Assembly: GCA_019637395.1 (NCBI GenBank)
Contig: JAHBVR010000001.1
Location: 186,001-250,000, forward strand
Origin: Vulcanimicrobiota bacterium
GTDB lineage: Bacteria; Vulcanimicrobiota; Xenobia; Xenobiales; JADMJV01
Length of the DNA stretch: 64,000 bases
Reading direction: 5' to 3'
Under the pieces are notes generated by a model that saw nothing but the letters and a program-made list of their open reading frames with translations, was not told the DNA's origin and searched no databases. Positions 1 to 7,767 of the stretch are shown piece after piece (position 1 is the stretch's first letter; each line of letters starts with the position of its first letter). A program made the position numbers and the translations under genes.

Positions 1-474
1 GCCGTCAATCTGGAATCGGGAAATTTTCACCCGCCGCACCTGGACGCGGTCGACGAGACCGTCGACTCGATCAGCGACAACCCCGGCAAGCAGCGTTACG
101 AAAAGGCCGTCTCCGGGTTCTATCTGCCCCAGCTATTGCAGTGCCTGTGCCCTCACTTGCGCCTGCCCGAGGGAGCCAGCTCCAAAGAAGTGGTGGAATG
201 GGCCGACAAACCCGGTCAGGAGCCGGCCTCGCTGGCGGCCCGCTGGTTGCTCGACCGCTCCGCCGACATGGTGGCGGCCGGCCTGTCGGCCGTGGCCGAC
301 CATCTGAACGAAGGCAATCTGGCCGTGCAAGCCGAGGGAGGGCTGTTCTGGAAGGCCACCGGCTACCGCCAACGGGTCGAGGCCACCTTCAAGAAACTCA
401 GCCAGCGCAAATTCGCCATCATTCGCGGCGACGAAGTCAATCTGGTGGGCGCGGCCGCGGCCGCCCTGGCCTGA
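1..474 (+). CDS. Hexokinase family protein, C-terminal part (5' end outside window)
   Basis: The open frame enters from the left edge and gives 157 residues up to the TGA at 472-474. The segment NPGKQRYEKAVSGFYLPQL matches the hexokinase signature of the form NPGkQ.fEKmiSGmYlgel, and the end (GDEVNLVGAAAAAL) fits the C-terminal glycine/alanine-rich GxAaxxA segment. Hexokinases phosphorylate glucose with ATP in the cytoplasm. This two-domain family is typical of eukaryotes and scarce in bacteria, which usually use ROK or Glk enzymes. The MoaD-MoaE gene starts one base after the stop, so the two are probably cotranscribed. The N-terminal ATP-binding lobe cannot be seen. Confidence 0.8.
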   Translation, partial: AVNLESGNFHPPHLDAVDETVDSISDNPGKQRYEKAVSGFYLPQLLQCLCPHLRLPEGASSKEVVEWADKPGQEPASLAARWLLDRSADMVAAGLSAVADHLNEGNLAVQAEGGLFWKATGYRQRVEATFKKLSQRKFAIIRGDEVNLVGAAAAALA

Positions 475-475
475 C

Positions 476-1156
476 GTGGCCCGATTGCTCTACTTTGCCA
501 GTCTCTCGGAGACCATGGGTTGCCGTGAGGAATCTCTGGAACTGGATCCGTCCTGGACGGTGAACCGGCTGCTGAATTCGCTGGAGGCGCGGGTGCCGGC
601 CCTGCAGGCCATGCGGGGCCGCTATCGCGTGGCCGTCGATCAGAAAATGGTCGCTTCGGAAGAGTTCATTTTAGGCGGTGCCGCCGAGATCGCTCTGATT
701 CCCCCGGTCAGCGGGGGCGGCGGACCCTGGGTACGCCTCGACTATGAACCCATCCTCAGCGACCTGGTGCTGGAGGCCGTGCGCCGGCCTGACTGCGGAG
801 CCGTGCTGCTCTTTCTCGGCTGCGTGCGCGATTCGTTTCAGGACCAGCTGGTCGAGCGGATTGACTACAGCGCCTATGAGTCGATGGCCCTGGCGGAACT
901 CAAAGGTCTGGCCGAAGAATCGCTGGCGCGGCTGGGAGAACCTTCAGCGGTGGCGGTCTGGCATCGTCTGGGGCCGGTGGCGGCCGGCCAGGCCAGCGTA
1001 GCGGTGGCGGTGGCCACTCCCCACCGGCGGGCGGCCTATGCCGAAGGCCAGTGGCTGATCGACGCCCTGAAAGCGCGCGTACCCATCTGGAAGAAAGAGA
1101 TTGGCCCGGACGGAGCCGTCTGGATCGAAGGCGACGCCCGCCTGCCTGCCCCGTAG
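476..1156 (+). CDS. MoaD-MoaE fusion, molybdopterin synthase
   Basis: This 226-residue protein has an N-terminal MoaD-like ubiquitin fold (about 1-82) ending in PPVSGG, with the diglycine that is thiocarboxylated in free MoaD. It runs directly into a MoaE-like domain (about 85-226) with the features CGAVLLFLGCVRD, YESMA and VPIWKKE. Molybdopterin synthase converts cyclic pyranopterin monophosphate to molybdopterin. In the usual complex the MoaD tail inserts into the MoaE active site, but here the tail is internal and followed by GG and PWVRL, so it either works in cis or is cleaved. The start is GTG at 476, two bases after the hexokinase stop. MoaC and a MoeA-like gene lie 10 kb downstream. 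Confidence 0.88.
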   Translation: MARLLYFASLSETMGCREESLELDPSWTVNRLLNSLEARVPALQAMRGRYRVAVDQKMVASEEFILGGAAEIALIPPVSGGGGPWVRLDYEPILSDLVLEAVRRPDCGAVLLFLGCVRDSFQDQLVERIDYSAYESMALAELKGLAEESLARLGEPSAVAVWHRLGPVAAGQASVAVAVATPHRRAAYAEGQWLIDALKARVPIWKKEIGPDGAVWIEGDARLPAP

Positions 1157-1199
1157 GGGAGCAGGATCCTTCGCTATTTTTCGCGCAGACATTCGGCCC

Positions 1200-2312
1200 G
1201 TGAGTCAAGAGGTAGAAGAGCTGAAAAGCAAGCTGGCCAAGGTTCAGTTGGAGCTGGACAACACCCAGGCCGAAAGGCGCCGTCTGGCCCAGTTGCTTCA
1301 GCAGCAGCCCGATTTGAAGCGTCTCGACGAGACTCAGGCCATGCTGCAGGCCGCCGAAGTCGCCCGCCAGGCCGGCGAAGAGCGCAATCTGGAGCTGGTC
1401 CGCCTGCTTTCCCAGGCTTCTGAACGCCAGCAGCAACTGGAACAGGATATGCTGGACCAGCAGCGCCAGACCCACGCACAACTGGCGGAACTACAGGCCA
1501 CGCTGGTGGCTCTGCAAGGAGAGCGGGACGAGCTGTTTCTGCGCCTTTCCGAGCAAATGCAGCCCAACAACTCGGAAATTGCCCAAAAACTGCACGCCCA
1601 ACTGAAGACGCTGCACCAGGCCAGCAAGGACAAACTGGAGGGTCTGGCCGAGGAACTGAAACGCCGCCACAAGCTGTGGGAGCGCGAGACCCAACACCGT
1701 CTCGAGCTGGAAAACAGCTTTGACGCCCAGGCGCAAATCTTCCGCCGCGAAATCAAGGAACTCAAAAACAGCTTGCGCGAGGCTCAGAGCGATCTGGCCG
1801 ATCACGAATTCGCTCTGGAAACCAACGAGGACCAGCTCAACTGGCTGGAAGGCGAAGTCGAAGAGCGCGAAGAGATCATTGAAAGTTTGCGCCAGCAGGT
1901 GGCCCAGTATCTGGACAAGCTGCGCAAAGCCCAGAGCAAGCTGAGTGAAGCCGGCCAGGCCCTGCAGCATCGTAACAGCATGTTGAAACAGTTCCAGGAA
2001 CAGCGCCTGATGCTGGCCAGCCAGTGCCGCGCCTGGGAGGCCAGCTACAACAACGCCGAAGCCGCCCGCGCCGAGCTCCAGGCCACCGTCAGCAAGCTCA
2101 AGGAGCGAGTAGATGAGCTGGAATGGGAGCTCGACGAGACCCGCGTGTCGTTGGAAGACTCACAACATCAGGTGGCCAGCCTGCAAGATCAGGTTTTCAC
2201 CCAATTGCCCAAGGCCCATGAGCTTCTCAGAGAAGCTCAGGCCCGTGTAGCCGAACTCGAGCAGTCTTTTGAGAAGACCGTGACCGACGTTCCGGCGGTT
2301 CAAGAAAAATAA
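1200..2312 (+). CDS. Long coiled-coil protein, function unknown
   Basis: About 370 residues, almost entirely charged heptad-like helix rich in E, Q, K, R and L (for example EELKSKLAKVQLELDNTQAE and DQLNWLEGEVEEREEIIESL), with a short non-helical C-terminus. No signal peptide, membrane segment or catalytic motif is visible. It resembles SMC/Crp-like coiled coils only in composition. I chose GTG at 1200 because the frame before it translates into proline/arginine-rich sequence antisense in character to the MoaE end; no strong Shine-Dalgarno is seen, so the start is uncertain. The next gene is also a coiled-coil protein, suggesting a structural or scaffold pair. Confidence 0.72.
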   Translation: MSQEVEELKSKLAKVQLELDNTQAERRRLAQLLQQQPDLKRLDETQAMLQAAEVARQAGEERNLELVRLLSQASERQQQLEQDMLDQQRQTHAQLAELQATLVALQGERDELFLRLSEQMQPNNSEIAQKLHAQLKTLHQASKDKLEGLAEELKRRHKLWERETQHRLELENSFDAQAQIFRREIKELKNSLREAQSDLADHEFALETNEDQLNWLEGEVEEREEIIESLRQQVAQYLDKLRKAQSKLSEAGQALQHRNSMLKQFQEQRLMLASQCRAWEASYNNAEAARAELQATVSKLKERVDELEWELDETRVSLEDSQHQVASLQDQVFTQLPKAHELLREAQARVAELEQSFEKTVTDVPAVQEK

Positions 2313-2320
2313 TTTTGTAA

Positions 2321-2340
2321 CATGTGATCTAGATCACATG
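2321..2340. promoter_or_regulatory. Perfect 20-bp palindrome matching the CRP/FNR-family consensus
   Basis: The 20 bases are their own reverse complement, with core TGTGATCTAGATCACA. This equals the ideal symmetrical binding sequence of enterobacterial CRP (TGTGA-N6-TCACA with TCTAGA as spacer). It lies 8 bp after the stop of one coiled-coil gene and about 67 bp before the ATG of the next, a position suited to regulating the second gene. No CRP-family gene is visible in the window. The palindrome could also form a hairpin in RNA, but it has no T-tract, so I prefer a DNA operator. Confidence 0.6.
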
Positions 2341-2341
2341 G

Positions 2342-2386
2342 GTTACTAGTAGCTATCTACTAAACTACGACTACAGAGTTACTAGT
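2342..2386 (+). repeat. Direct repeat GTTACTAGT x2 enclosing a short inverted repeat
   Basis: GTTACTAGT occurs at 2342-2350 and again at 2378-2386. Between them TAGTAG (2347-2352) and CTACTA (2357-2362) form a 6-bp inverted repeat with a CTAT loop. This AT-rich block sits between the CRP-type palindrome and the AGGAGG of the downstream gene, so it is probably part of the promoter/operator region. No convincing -35/-10 pair could be assigned. Confidence 0.4.
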
Positions 2387-2406
2387 CCAGTTTCGTAGGA
2401 GGGTAA

Positions 2407-3024
2407 ATGAGCACCGCCAATCCCCAGCAGCCCCTCGACTCCCGACTTCTTTCCGCGATGAAACGCCTTCGTCTCGAGAACATCAACTTGCAACGTCAAA
2501 TGCGTACCCTCCAAAGCGATTGCGAACTCGCCAGCAGCGAGGCCAACGAGTCCGGCTCCAGAAAGCGCCAGCTCGAAGTCCAGCTGACCGAGGCGGAAAA
2601 ACAGTTGCAGGAACTGCAAGAGGCAAAGCTCCGCGTGGAAACCTTGGAAGCGGAACAACAGCACTGGGAAGGCCAGCGCCAGGCCATCACCGGCCTGGCT
2701 CAACGCCAGACCCTGGAATTGCAAGAACTGCGCACGCTGCTGGCCGAGCGCGACGAGCAGATCGCCGCCTTGCAACAGGCCAATCAGGCTGGATCCCAGG
2801 AACTCGAGCGCGTCAAACAGCAGGCTCGCCAGGTGATTGTCCAGCATTACCAGGCCATGAAGACGGCCCAGGAACAGGCTCAACAAGCTTTCGAAGAAGT
2901 TCGCCGCAACAAGAGCCAGATGGACGCCATTCGCGCTCCCATCGGCGCCAACCGCCGCAAGGTGCTACCGCCGCGTTCCTTGCGCCCACTGAGCCTCAAT
3001 CAGAACCAAGGAGCCAACTCATGA
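2407..3024 (+). CDS. Coiled-coil protein, function unknown
   Basis: This 205-residue protein is predicted to be mostly coiled coil (about 15-170; for example LEVQLTEAEKQLQELQEAK) with a basic C-terminal tail (NRRKVLPPRSLRPLSLNQNQ). A clear AGGAGG lies about 5 bases before the ATG, the best ribosome site in this part of the window. There is no signal peptide or membrane segment. The CRP-type palindrome upstream suggests its own promoter. It shares its character with the preceding coiled-coil gene, and its stop overlaps the ATG of a small ORF (ATGA). I do not recognise a family. Confidence 0.75.
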   Translation: MSTANPQQPLDSRLLSAMKRLRLENINLQRQMRTLQSDCELASSEANESGSRKRQLEVQLTEAEKQLQELQEAKLRVETLEAEQQHWEGQRQAITGLAQRQTLELQELRTLLAERDEQIAALQQANQAGSQELERVKQQARQVIVQHYQAMKTAQEQAQQAFEEVRRNKSQMDAIRAPIGANRRKVLPPRSLRPLSLNQNQGANS

Positions 3025-3203
3025 CCTACGTGCACCGCATCCGCAAGCCCAAGGTGGGCACCTTTACGAGTATGCTGCGCCAGCTCTCGCAGGACCAGCT
3101 CCTGTCGTTATATGAGCTGCCTATGCGGGACCGCTCAAGCGACAGCGAACCAGTTCGTTTACCTTCTTCCCGTCGACGGGCTTACCGGCAAGCTTCTTCA
3201 TAA
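3021..3203 (+). CDS. Small ORF overlapping the coiled-coil gene, unknown
   Basis: The ATG at 3021 overlaps the preceding stop (ATGA) and is preceded by AAGGAG at good spacing. It gives 60 residues: a basic start (MTYVHRIRKPKVG), a leucine-rich helix (MLRQLSQDQLLSLYEL) and an arginine/serine-rich end. Its last 83 bases overlap, tail to tail, the 3' end of the yqeY-like gene on the other strand. The translational coupling and ribosome site favour a real small gene. The low-complexity end and the antisense overlap argue for caution. Confidence 0.42.
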   Translation: MTYVHRIRKPKVGTFTSMLRQLSQDQLLSLYELPMRDRSSDSEPVRLPSSRRRAYRQASS

Positions 3204-3573
3204 CCGCTCCCACCACCGGGCCCTGTTTCTTGGGATCGGTGGCGCCGAGCTGGGCAATGACCTCATCGACAATGGATCCCAGTTCCTCATCCGAGAGCCC
3301 CTTAGGAAGGTACTCTTCCAAAACCGCCAGTTCGGCCTTCTCTTGATCGGCCAGTTCCTGGCGGTTATTTTTTTCGAAAACTTCGATCGACTCTTTGCGC
3401 TGTTTGCAAAGCTTCATGATCACGGCCATAGCGGCGTTGTCGTCGAGCGTCCCGGCCTCGATCTGCGCGTTCTTGAGCGCGCTCTTGAGCATTCGCAAAG
3501 AGGCCAAACGAATCTTTTCCTGACTCTTCATAGCGGCCGTCAGGTCAGCCTGCACTTGTTCTAACATTCCCAT
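3121..3573 (-). CDS. GatB/YqeY domain protein
   Basis: This 150-residue protein matches the YqeY family along its length: MLEQVQADLTAAMKSQEKIRLASLRMLKSALKN at the start, RKESIEVFEKNNRQELADQE in the middle, and EYLPKGLSDEELGSIVDEVI and GPVVGAVMKKLAGKPVDGKKVNELV at the end. The fold is shared with the tRNA-binding tail of GatB, and the usual size is about 150 residues. The role of free YqeY is not well established; tRNA-dependent amidotransfer is assumed from the shared domain. Two in-frame ATG codons (3573 and 3567) are possible starts. It is transcribed divergently from the gene at 3648. Confidence 0.88.
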   Translation of the reverse strand: MGMLEQVQADLTAAMKSQEKIRLASLRMLKSALKNAQIEAGTLDDNAAMAVIMKLCKQRKESIEVFEKNNRQELADQEKAELAVLEEYLPKGLSDEELGSIVDEVIAQLGATDPKKQGPVVGAVMKKLAGKPVDGKKVNELVRCRLSGPA

Positions 3574-3647
3574 AGAGCAGGGCTACACCTCGCCTCGTCC
3601 CAATTCCTGTCACGCCCAGGGGGAGCGGACAACTGGAGAAGAGAACA

Positions 3648-4238
3648 GTGAGGCCTATGTTTTTCGGTTCCTCGCCTATTCCTCAGCCGGTGCCGCCCAA
3701 GTCACCGGCCGATGCGGCTCTATCGCAGATGCGTGCGGCGCTCAAAGAAGAGTGCCAAAACCATCCGACCCTCTTCATGATGGAGTGCAAGAAACTCTAC
3801 CTGACTATTCTGGAGACTTACGAAGTTCAGGGCAAACTGCGGCAGGGAGCGCAGGGGCCCGACGCCCACAACCTGCTCATGCAAGAGCTACGCAATCAGT
3901 TGCTGGGCTTTGCCCTGATGCAGTGCCTGCCCGAAGGGGTCTCCAAGCAAGCGGCTCAGCAAGCCCAGAATCTGGCCGCCCATCAGCGCGGTAATCGCAC
4001 TCGGGCCAGCTACCTGGTGACCGAGCTGGAAAAGCACCTGGAAGCCACTCCGGAAATAGAGGAAAAGGTGAGTCGCTGGCTGATGCTGCAACCGCTTTTT
4101 CGCCTCAGCAACCAGCAGCCCGAGCTCTTCCAGGAACTGGCCAAACACTTTGGTGACCTGGCCCGCAAAATTCCCGATTTGCTGCGCTCTACCAACGAGT
4201 CGCTGGTGACGCTGATGAAGACCGCCCCGCCTGGTTAG
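3648..4238 (+). CDS. Hypothetical helical protein
   Basis: 196 residues, soluble and largely alpha-helical, with no signal peptide or membrane span. It starts with a proline-rich stretch (SSPIPQPVPPKSPAD) followed by helices such as MMECKKLYLTILETYEVQGKLRQG and NQQPELFQELAKHFGDLARKIPDLL. The GTG at 3648 is preceded by GGAGAAGAG at good spacing; an ATG three codons later is the alternative. It stands between yqeY and an NlpC/P60 gene. I do not recognise a family. Confidence 0.65.
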   Translation: MRPMFFGSSPIPQPVPPKSPADAALSQMRAALKEECQNHPTLFMMECKKLYLTILETYEVQGKLRQGAQGPDAHNLLMQELRNQLLGFALMQCLPEGVSKQAAQQAQNLAAHQRGNRTRASYLVTELEKHLEATPEIEEKVSRWLMLQPLFRLSNQQPELFQELAKHFGDLARKIPDLLRSTNESLVTLMKTAPPG

Positions 4239-4311
4239 ATTTTCACTTCACGGGGGTATGAACGCGGGTATCGGTTAAGGCTGCGGTGAAATGATTTCCA
4301 TGGAGGTGCCA

Positions 4312-5286
4312 ATGAAGAAAGCCGGTGTTCTCGTCATGGCGCTGTTCGGTGTCCAACTCTGGGCGGCGGCCGCCCCCACCGACACGCAAGACTACGAGTT
4401 TTATAAGGTACGCACTGGCGAAAGCGTGGAAACCATCGCCAGTAGCCGTGGCCTTCGTCCCGACGTGTTGCGTTCTTTGAACCCCGCCCTGGAGAACGTG
4501 GTGTTTCCCCCAGAAGGCACCGTTATCTTTGTCCCTCCCCGCCTGGAAGCTCCCCGACCGGCCCGGACGCTGGCGGCACGCTCCGGGCGGTTACGGCCGA
4601 GCCCGGAATCGGTGGCTTCGGCCGCTCCCGTGAAGGCCACCGCTGCCGCCCCGGCCTCGGCGCCACGCCCGGCCCGTTCCGGCAGCTTCGGTCTGAGTGA
4701 AGAAGAAGTCGACTATATCTTCGAACACGTGGTGGTCCCTCGCCGCGGTGCCGTGGAAGAGAGCGAACCGCTGGCCCTGCCTTCCCATCAAAACGTGATG
4801 ATCACCGCTGACGGTCGCACCGTGGCCGTGCCCAGCGCCGCTCCGCCCCGGCGCGTGAGCAAGAAGAAAGATTCAAAGGACGACGACCACAAGCTGGCCG
4901 TGCTCTCGCCGCGCGGTCAAAAGGTGGTGCGCTTGATCCAGGAATCCTTTAAATATCTGGGTGTGCCTTATGTCTGGGGAGGCGAAGACCCCAGCGGCAT
5001 GGATTGCTCCGGCTTCACCCAGAAAGTCTATTGCGACCGGGGCATGCCGATTCCGCGCACGGCCGACCTGCAGTTCGAGGTCGGCCAGGTGGTGCCGCGC
5101 GGCCAGGAGCAGCCGGGAGACATGGTTTTCTTTGAAACCTACTGCCCGGGCGCTTCCCACGTGGGCATCTATATGGGGCGCAACCAGTTTGTGCACGCCT
5201 CTTCGGGCGCCGGCTACATCACCTTCGGCGATCTGCGCGACGAGTATTTTTCCAGATGTTACCTGGGCGCCCGGCGCAACTGGTAG
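4312..5286 (+). CDS. Secreted LysM + NlpC/P60 peptidoglycan endopeptidase
   Basis: 324 residues. A signal peptide (MKKAGVLVMALFGVQLWAAAA) is followed by a LysM-like segment (about 28-75, YKVRTGESVETIASSRG), a proline/alanine-rich linker (80-195) and a C-terminal NlpC/P60 domain (200-324). The catalytic Cys is C232 in DCSGF, with H283 (SHVGIYMG) and H295 (VHASS). Such enzymes cut stem peptides in the cell wall. The start is ATG 4312 because GGAGGTG lies just upstream and it begins the signal peptide; the ATG at 4291 would add seven residues. The downstream gene overlaps it by 31 bp. Confidence 0.9.
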   Translation: MKKAGVLVMALFGVQLWAAAAPTDTQDYEFYKVRTGESVETIASSRGLRPDVLRSLNPALENVVFPPEGTVIFVPPRLEAPRPARTLAARSGRLRPSPESVASAAPVKATAAAPASAPRPARSGSFGLSEEEVDYIFEHVVVPRRGAVEESEPLALPSHQNVMITADGRTVAVPSAAPPRRVSKKKDSKDDDHKLAVLSPRGQKVVRLIQESFKYLGVPYVWGGEDPSGMDCSGFTQKVYCDRGMPIPRTADLQFEVGQVVPRGQEQPGDMVFFETYCPGASHVGIYMGRNQFVHASSGAGYITFGDLRDEYFSRCYLGARRNW

Positions 5287-6125
5287 TCCTCTGGGTCTGG
5301 CTACTGGCTCTCTGGGTGGGAGCCGAGCCGCTCAGCCTGGGGCAGGTGGTCGAAGAAGCCCGCGACGGAGTTTATAACCGTTTCTGGCTGGACGGCGTGG
5401 AGGCCGAAGAAGGCTTTTCCCTGGAACAGGTGGCCGGCTGCCAATGGCTGGCGGTGCAATTGGATCATCCTCAGGCCGACGACGGTTTGTTGGCGGCCGG
5501 CGTCGCCCTGGCTCTGAACAAGCCTTCCGTCTATCTGGTGATGGGCCGCGAACAGCTCCCCTATTTCCTGCGCCAGGCCGACAAGGTGCGCCCCGGTCAG
5601 GTGCTCATTCCCGGCCCCTCGGAACAAAACGTGGCCTTTCGCTCGCTCCAGGCTCCGCTGGCCAGTCTGGACAGGCCGGTGGACAGCTTTATCGGCAGCT
5701 TGATGTCCAACCTCAACAATTTCGAGTACGGCGAAGCGCAGCTACACCTGCAGGCCATCCGCGACGCCCTGCTGCGCGTAGGCGGCCGCCGGGCTCCTTA
5801 TTGCGAAGCTCTTAACGTGGCCCGGCCGGCCGATTTTGACAGTCCGGCCAAGGCGCTGGCCCAGGATCTGGCCGCCCTGAAAAAAGCCGAGAACTGCGTG
5901 TTTTACCTTTACGACGGGAAATCCCGACCCTCCGGCATGTGGGTGGAAGTGGGCGCCGCCCTGGCCTGGAACAAGCCCAGCATTTTGCTGACTCCCTCGC
6001 TGGAAGCGCTCCCCCCGGCTTTGCGGCTGCCCCAACGCAATCTGCGGGTGGTCGTCTATCAAACCCGCCAGCATCTGATCCATCAACTGCAGGGAGACGA
6101 CGCCCGCGCCCTGGTGGTTCCCTGA
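5256..6125 (+). CDS. Exported protein with two nucleoside-deoxyribosyltransferase-like halves
   Basis: 289 residues beginning with a hydrophobic stretch (LVVLWVWLLALWVGA) that looks like a signal peptide or anchor. Two halves each carry a similar segment: GVALALNKPSVYLV followed by LPYFLR near residue 90, and VEVGAALAWNKPSILL followed by LPPALR near residue 245. The pattern (small residue, G-A/V-ALA, NKPS, strand) resembles nucleoside 2-deoxyribosyltransferase-like folds, and the second copy includes the plausible catalytic Glu (WVEVGAALA). Export would be unusual for that family, so activity is not inferred. The ATG start lies inside the preceding gene. Confidence 0.62.
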   Translation: MLPGRPAQLVVLWVWLLALWVGAEPLSLGQVVEEARDGVYNRFWLDGVEAEEGFSLEQVAGCQWLAVQLDHPQADDGLLAAGVALALNKPSVYLVMGREQLPYFLRQADKVRPGQVLIPGPSEQNVAFRSLQAPLASLDRPVDSFIGSLMSNLNNFEYGEAQLHLQAIRDALLRVGGRRAPYCEALNVARPADFDSPAKALAQDLAALKKAENCVFYLYDGKSRPSGMWVEVGAALAWNKPSILLTPSLEALPPALRLPQRNLRVVVYQTRQHLIHQLQGDDARALVVP

Positions 6126-7060
6126 AGCGTCTCTGGCTGGTGCTGGCGATGCTGGTGGGCGGCTACGCCTACTGGGTCAGCCACCCGCCCTCGCAGTACG
6201 AGGCGGTCTTTCAGGCGGAGCTCCAGCGCCAACGCCAGCGCCTGGCTGCCCGGCCGGGCGGTTCGAACGCCTACCAGGACCCGGTTCTCGGTCCGGTCTT
6301 AGGCGGCCAGCCGGCCCGGGGCGAGCTGAGTTCAGGCCTGAACAGCCAGGTTTTCGTCGTTTCCGGTCCCTGTCAGATAGACACCCTGCTGGCGGCCCGG
6401 CCTGATCTCCTGGACCTGATTCATTTTACCGGCCTGCCGGGCAGCTGGCTGGACAATCTGGCCCTGCTTGACTGCTGCCTGCGCTTGCGCGAGGAGGCTT
6501 TGGACGGGCTCAAGCCGGGCCAAATGAAAGAGCCGGAACTCAAAAGGCTGCAGGGCGAGCTGGCCGGCAGCCAGTGGCAGGCCCAGGACTACGTCCAGGC
6601 TTACGCAGGATCGATTCTGGACTTTCCCGAGAAGACGCCTTCTCCGGGCGGACTTTTCGCGTTTCCCGGCCTGGCGGCGCGCGAGGCCCGTCTTTTCAAG
6701 AACGACTTCATCGCCCAACTTGAGCGAGTGCGTTCGGGTGAGTCCTATGCGAGTCTACCCGGCGACCAGTCTCCCGATTGGGACTGGGTGTGCGGTCGCC
6801 ATGGCGTGCTGCGCAGCCCTTTCCTGCATCCCGTTCCCGATTGTCACGAGCGATTCGAAAGGGTGCGCAGGCACCAGGCATTCTTGCACCTGTTGAGCGG
6901 CATCTTGCTGGAGCGGGCGGAAACCGGGCAGTGGCCGATCAGCCTGGAGGAAATGCCCAAATTCAAACCGCTGGCCGAGCTCGAGCGCAAGGCGGTAAAA
7001 TATTACGCTTTGGGAGACACTCTGGAAGTCAGCTGGGGAGACTGGAGTTTCAAGCGCTGA
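6122..7060 (+). CDS. Membrane-anchored hypothetical protein
   Basis: About 310 residues with one N-terminal transmembrane helix (KRLWLVLAMLVGGYAYWV) and a long soluble part rich in leucine and glutamine. I do not recognise the domain. The start is unclear: an in-frame CTG at 6122 overlaps the previous stop (CTGA), GTG at 6140 and ATG at 6149 fall inside the helix, and an ATG at 5939 would overlap the previous gene heavily. The overlap suggests cotranscription with the NlpC/P60 gene and the gene between them. Confidence 0.6.
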   Translation: MKRLWLVLAMLVGGYAYWVSHPPSQYEAVFQAELQRQRQRLAARPGGSNAYQDPVLGPVLGGQPARGELSSGLNSQVFVVSGPCQIDTLLAARPDLLDLIHFTGLPGSWLDNLALLDCCLRLREEALDGLKPGQMKEPELKRLQGELAGSQWQAQDYVQAYAGSILDFPEKTPSPGGLFAFPGLAAREARLFKNDFIAQLERVRSGESYASLPGDQSPDWDWVCGRHGVLRSPFLHPVPDCHERFERVRRHQAFLHLLSGILLERAETGQWPISLEEMPKFKPLAELERKAVKYYALGDTLEVSWGDWSFKR

Positions 7061-7083
7061 GGGCTAGAACTCCGGCCGCGCTC

Positions 7084-7704
7084 CTAGACTTCGTCCTCGA
7101 TAAAAGCGAGGCTTTCGGGAAACATGCGGTCGGTGCGCACCAGCGTCCAGCCGTCGGCGCGCCGGTTGAAGGTCCAGTATTCCTTATAGAGCTCGATGGC
7201 GATGTGGTCCGGAGTCTCGCCTATCTCGCCCGAGCCCTCCTGAAAATAGCCCTCAGGACCCTGCACATAGTCGCGCCGGCGCGTCTCGATTTCCACGGTC
7301 ACGAAATCTTTCTCGTAACCGGGCCGATTCTGCAGATTGACCGGCTGCACGTCCACGATCTCCAGCGGGTCGAGCACCCAGCGCAGGCCGATCTTGGCGC
7401 GCCGCTCCCATTCGGCGCGCCACTCCTGAATGGGGCCGAAGGCCACCTGGGCGGTCAACCCGTCCCAATCCCCGGCCAGACGTAACTTCTGAATACTGCG
7501 GTAGTTCTGGCGCAGCTCAAAACGCAGATGATTAAGACTCCAGTGTTCTTCCTGCTGGCTCAAGCGCTGCAAAGCCTGGCGTGTGCGCTCGTGACGACTG
7601 ATGCGCTTCTTGATACGCTGATCGGTTTTCTTGCGATCGAAAGCCAGGTAGAGCCCAAAGGGGACGGTCACGGCCGCGACGGTCAGCAAGAGTGGCTCGA
7701 TCAT
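7084..7704 (-). CDS. Tim44-like domain protein with N-terminal membrane helix
   Basis: 206 residues: an N-terminal hydrophobic helix (MIEPLLLTVAAVTVPFGLYLAF), a basic helical linker (KKTDQRIKKRISRHERTR) and a Tim44-like alpha/beta domain (about 60-195). The last part (ELYKEYWTFNRRADGWTLVRT) is typical of the family, in which WtF.R...gW.L closes the barrel. Tim44-like domains are membrane- or protein-binding modules; the bacterial role is not defined. An alternative ATG at 7740 would add 12 residues. It is divergent from mqnE, with a short shared promoter region. Confidence 0.7.
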   Translation of the reverse strand: MIEPLLLTVAAVTVPFGLYLAFDRKKTDQRIKKRISRHERTRQALQRLSQQEEHWSLNHLRFELRQNYRSIQKLRLAGDWDGLTAQVAFGPIQEWRAEWERRAKIGLRWVLDPLEIVDVQPVNLQNRPGYEKDFVTVEIETRRRDYVQGPEGYFQEGSGEIGETPDHIAIELYKEYWTFNRRADGWTLVRTDRMFPESLAFIEDEV

Positions 7705-7767
7705 GAAGTTAGCATAACTCACCGGCGCCAGGATTGCCATTTTCGCGGTCTGGGTAGGAGGGCTGTT

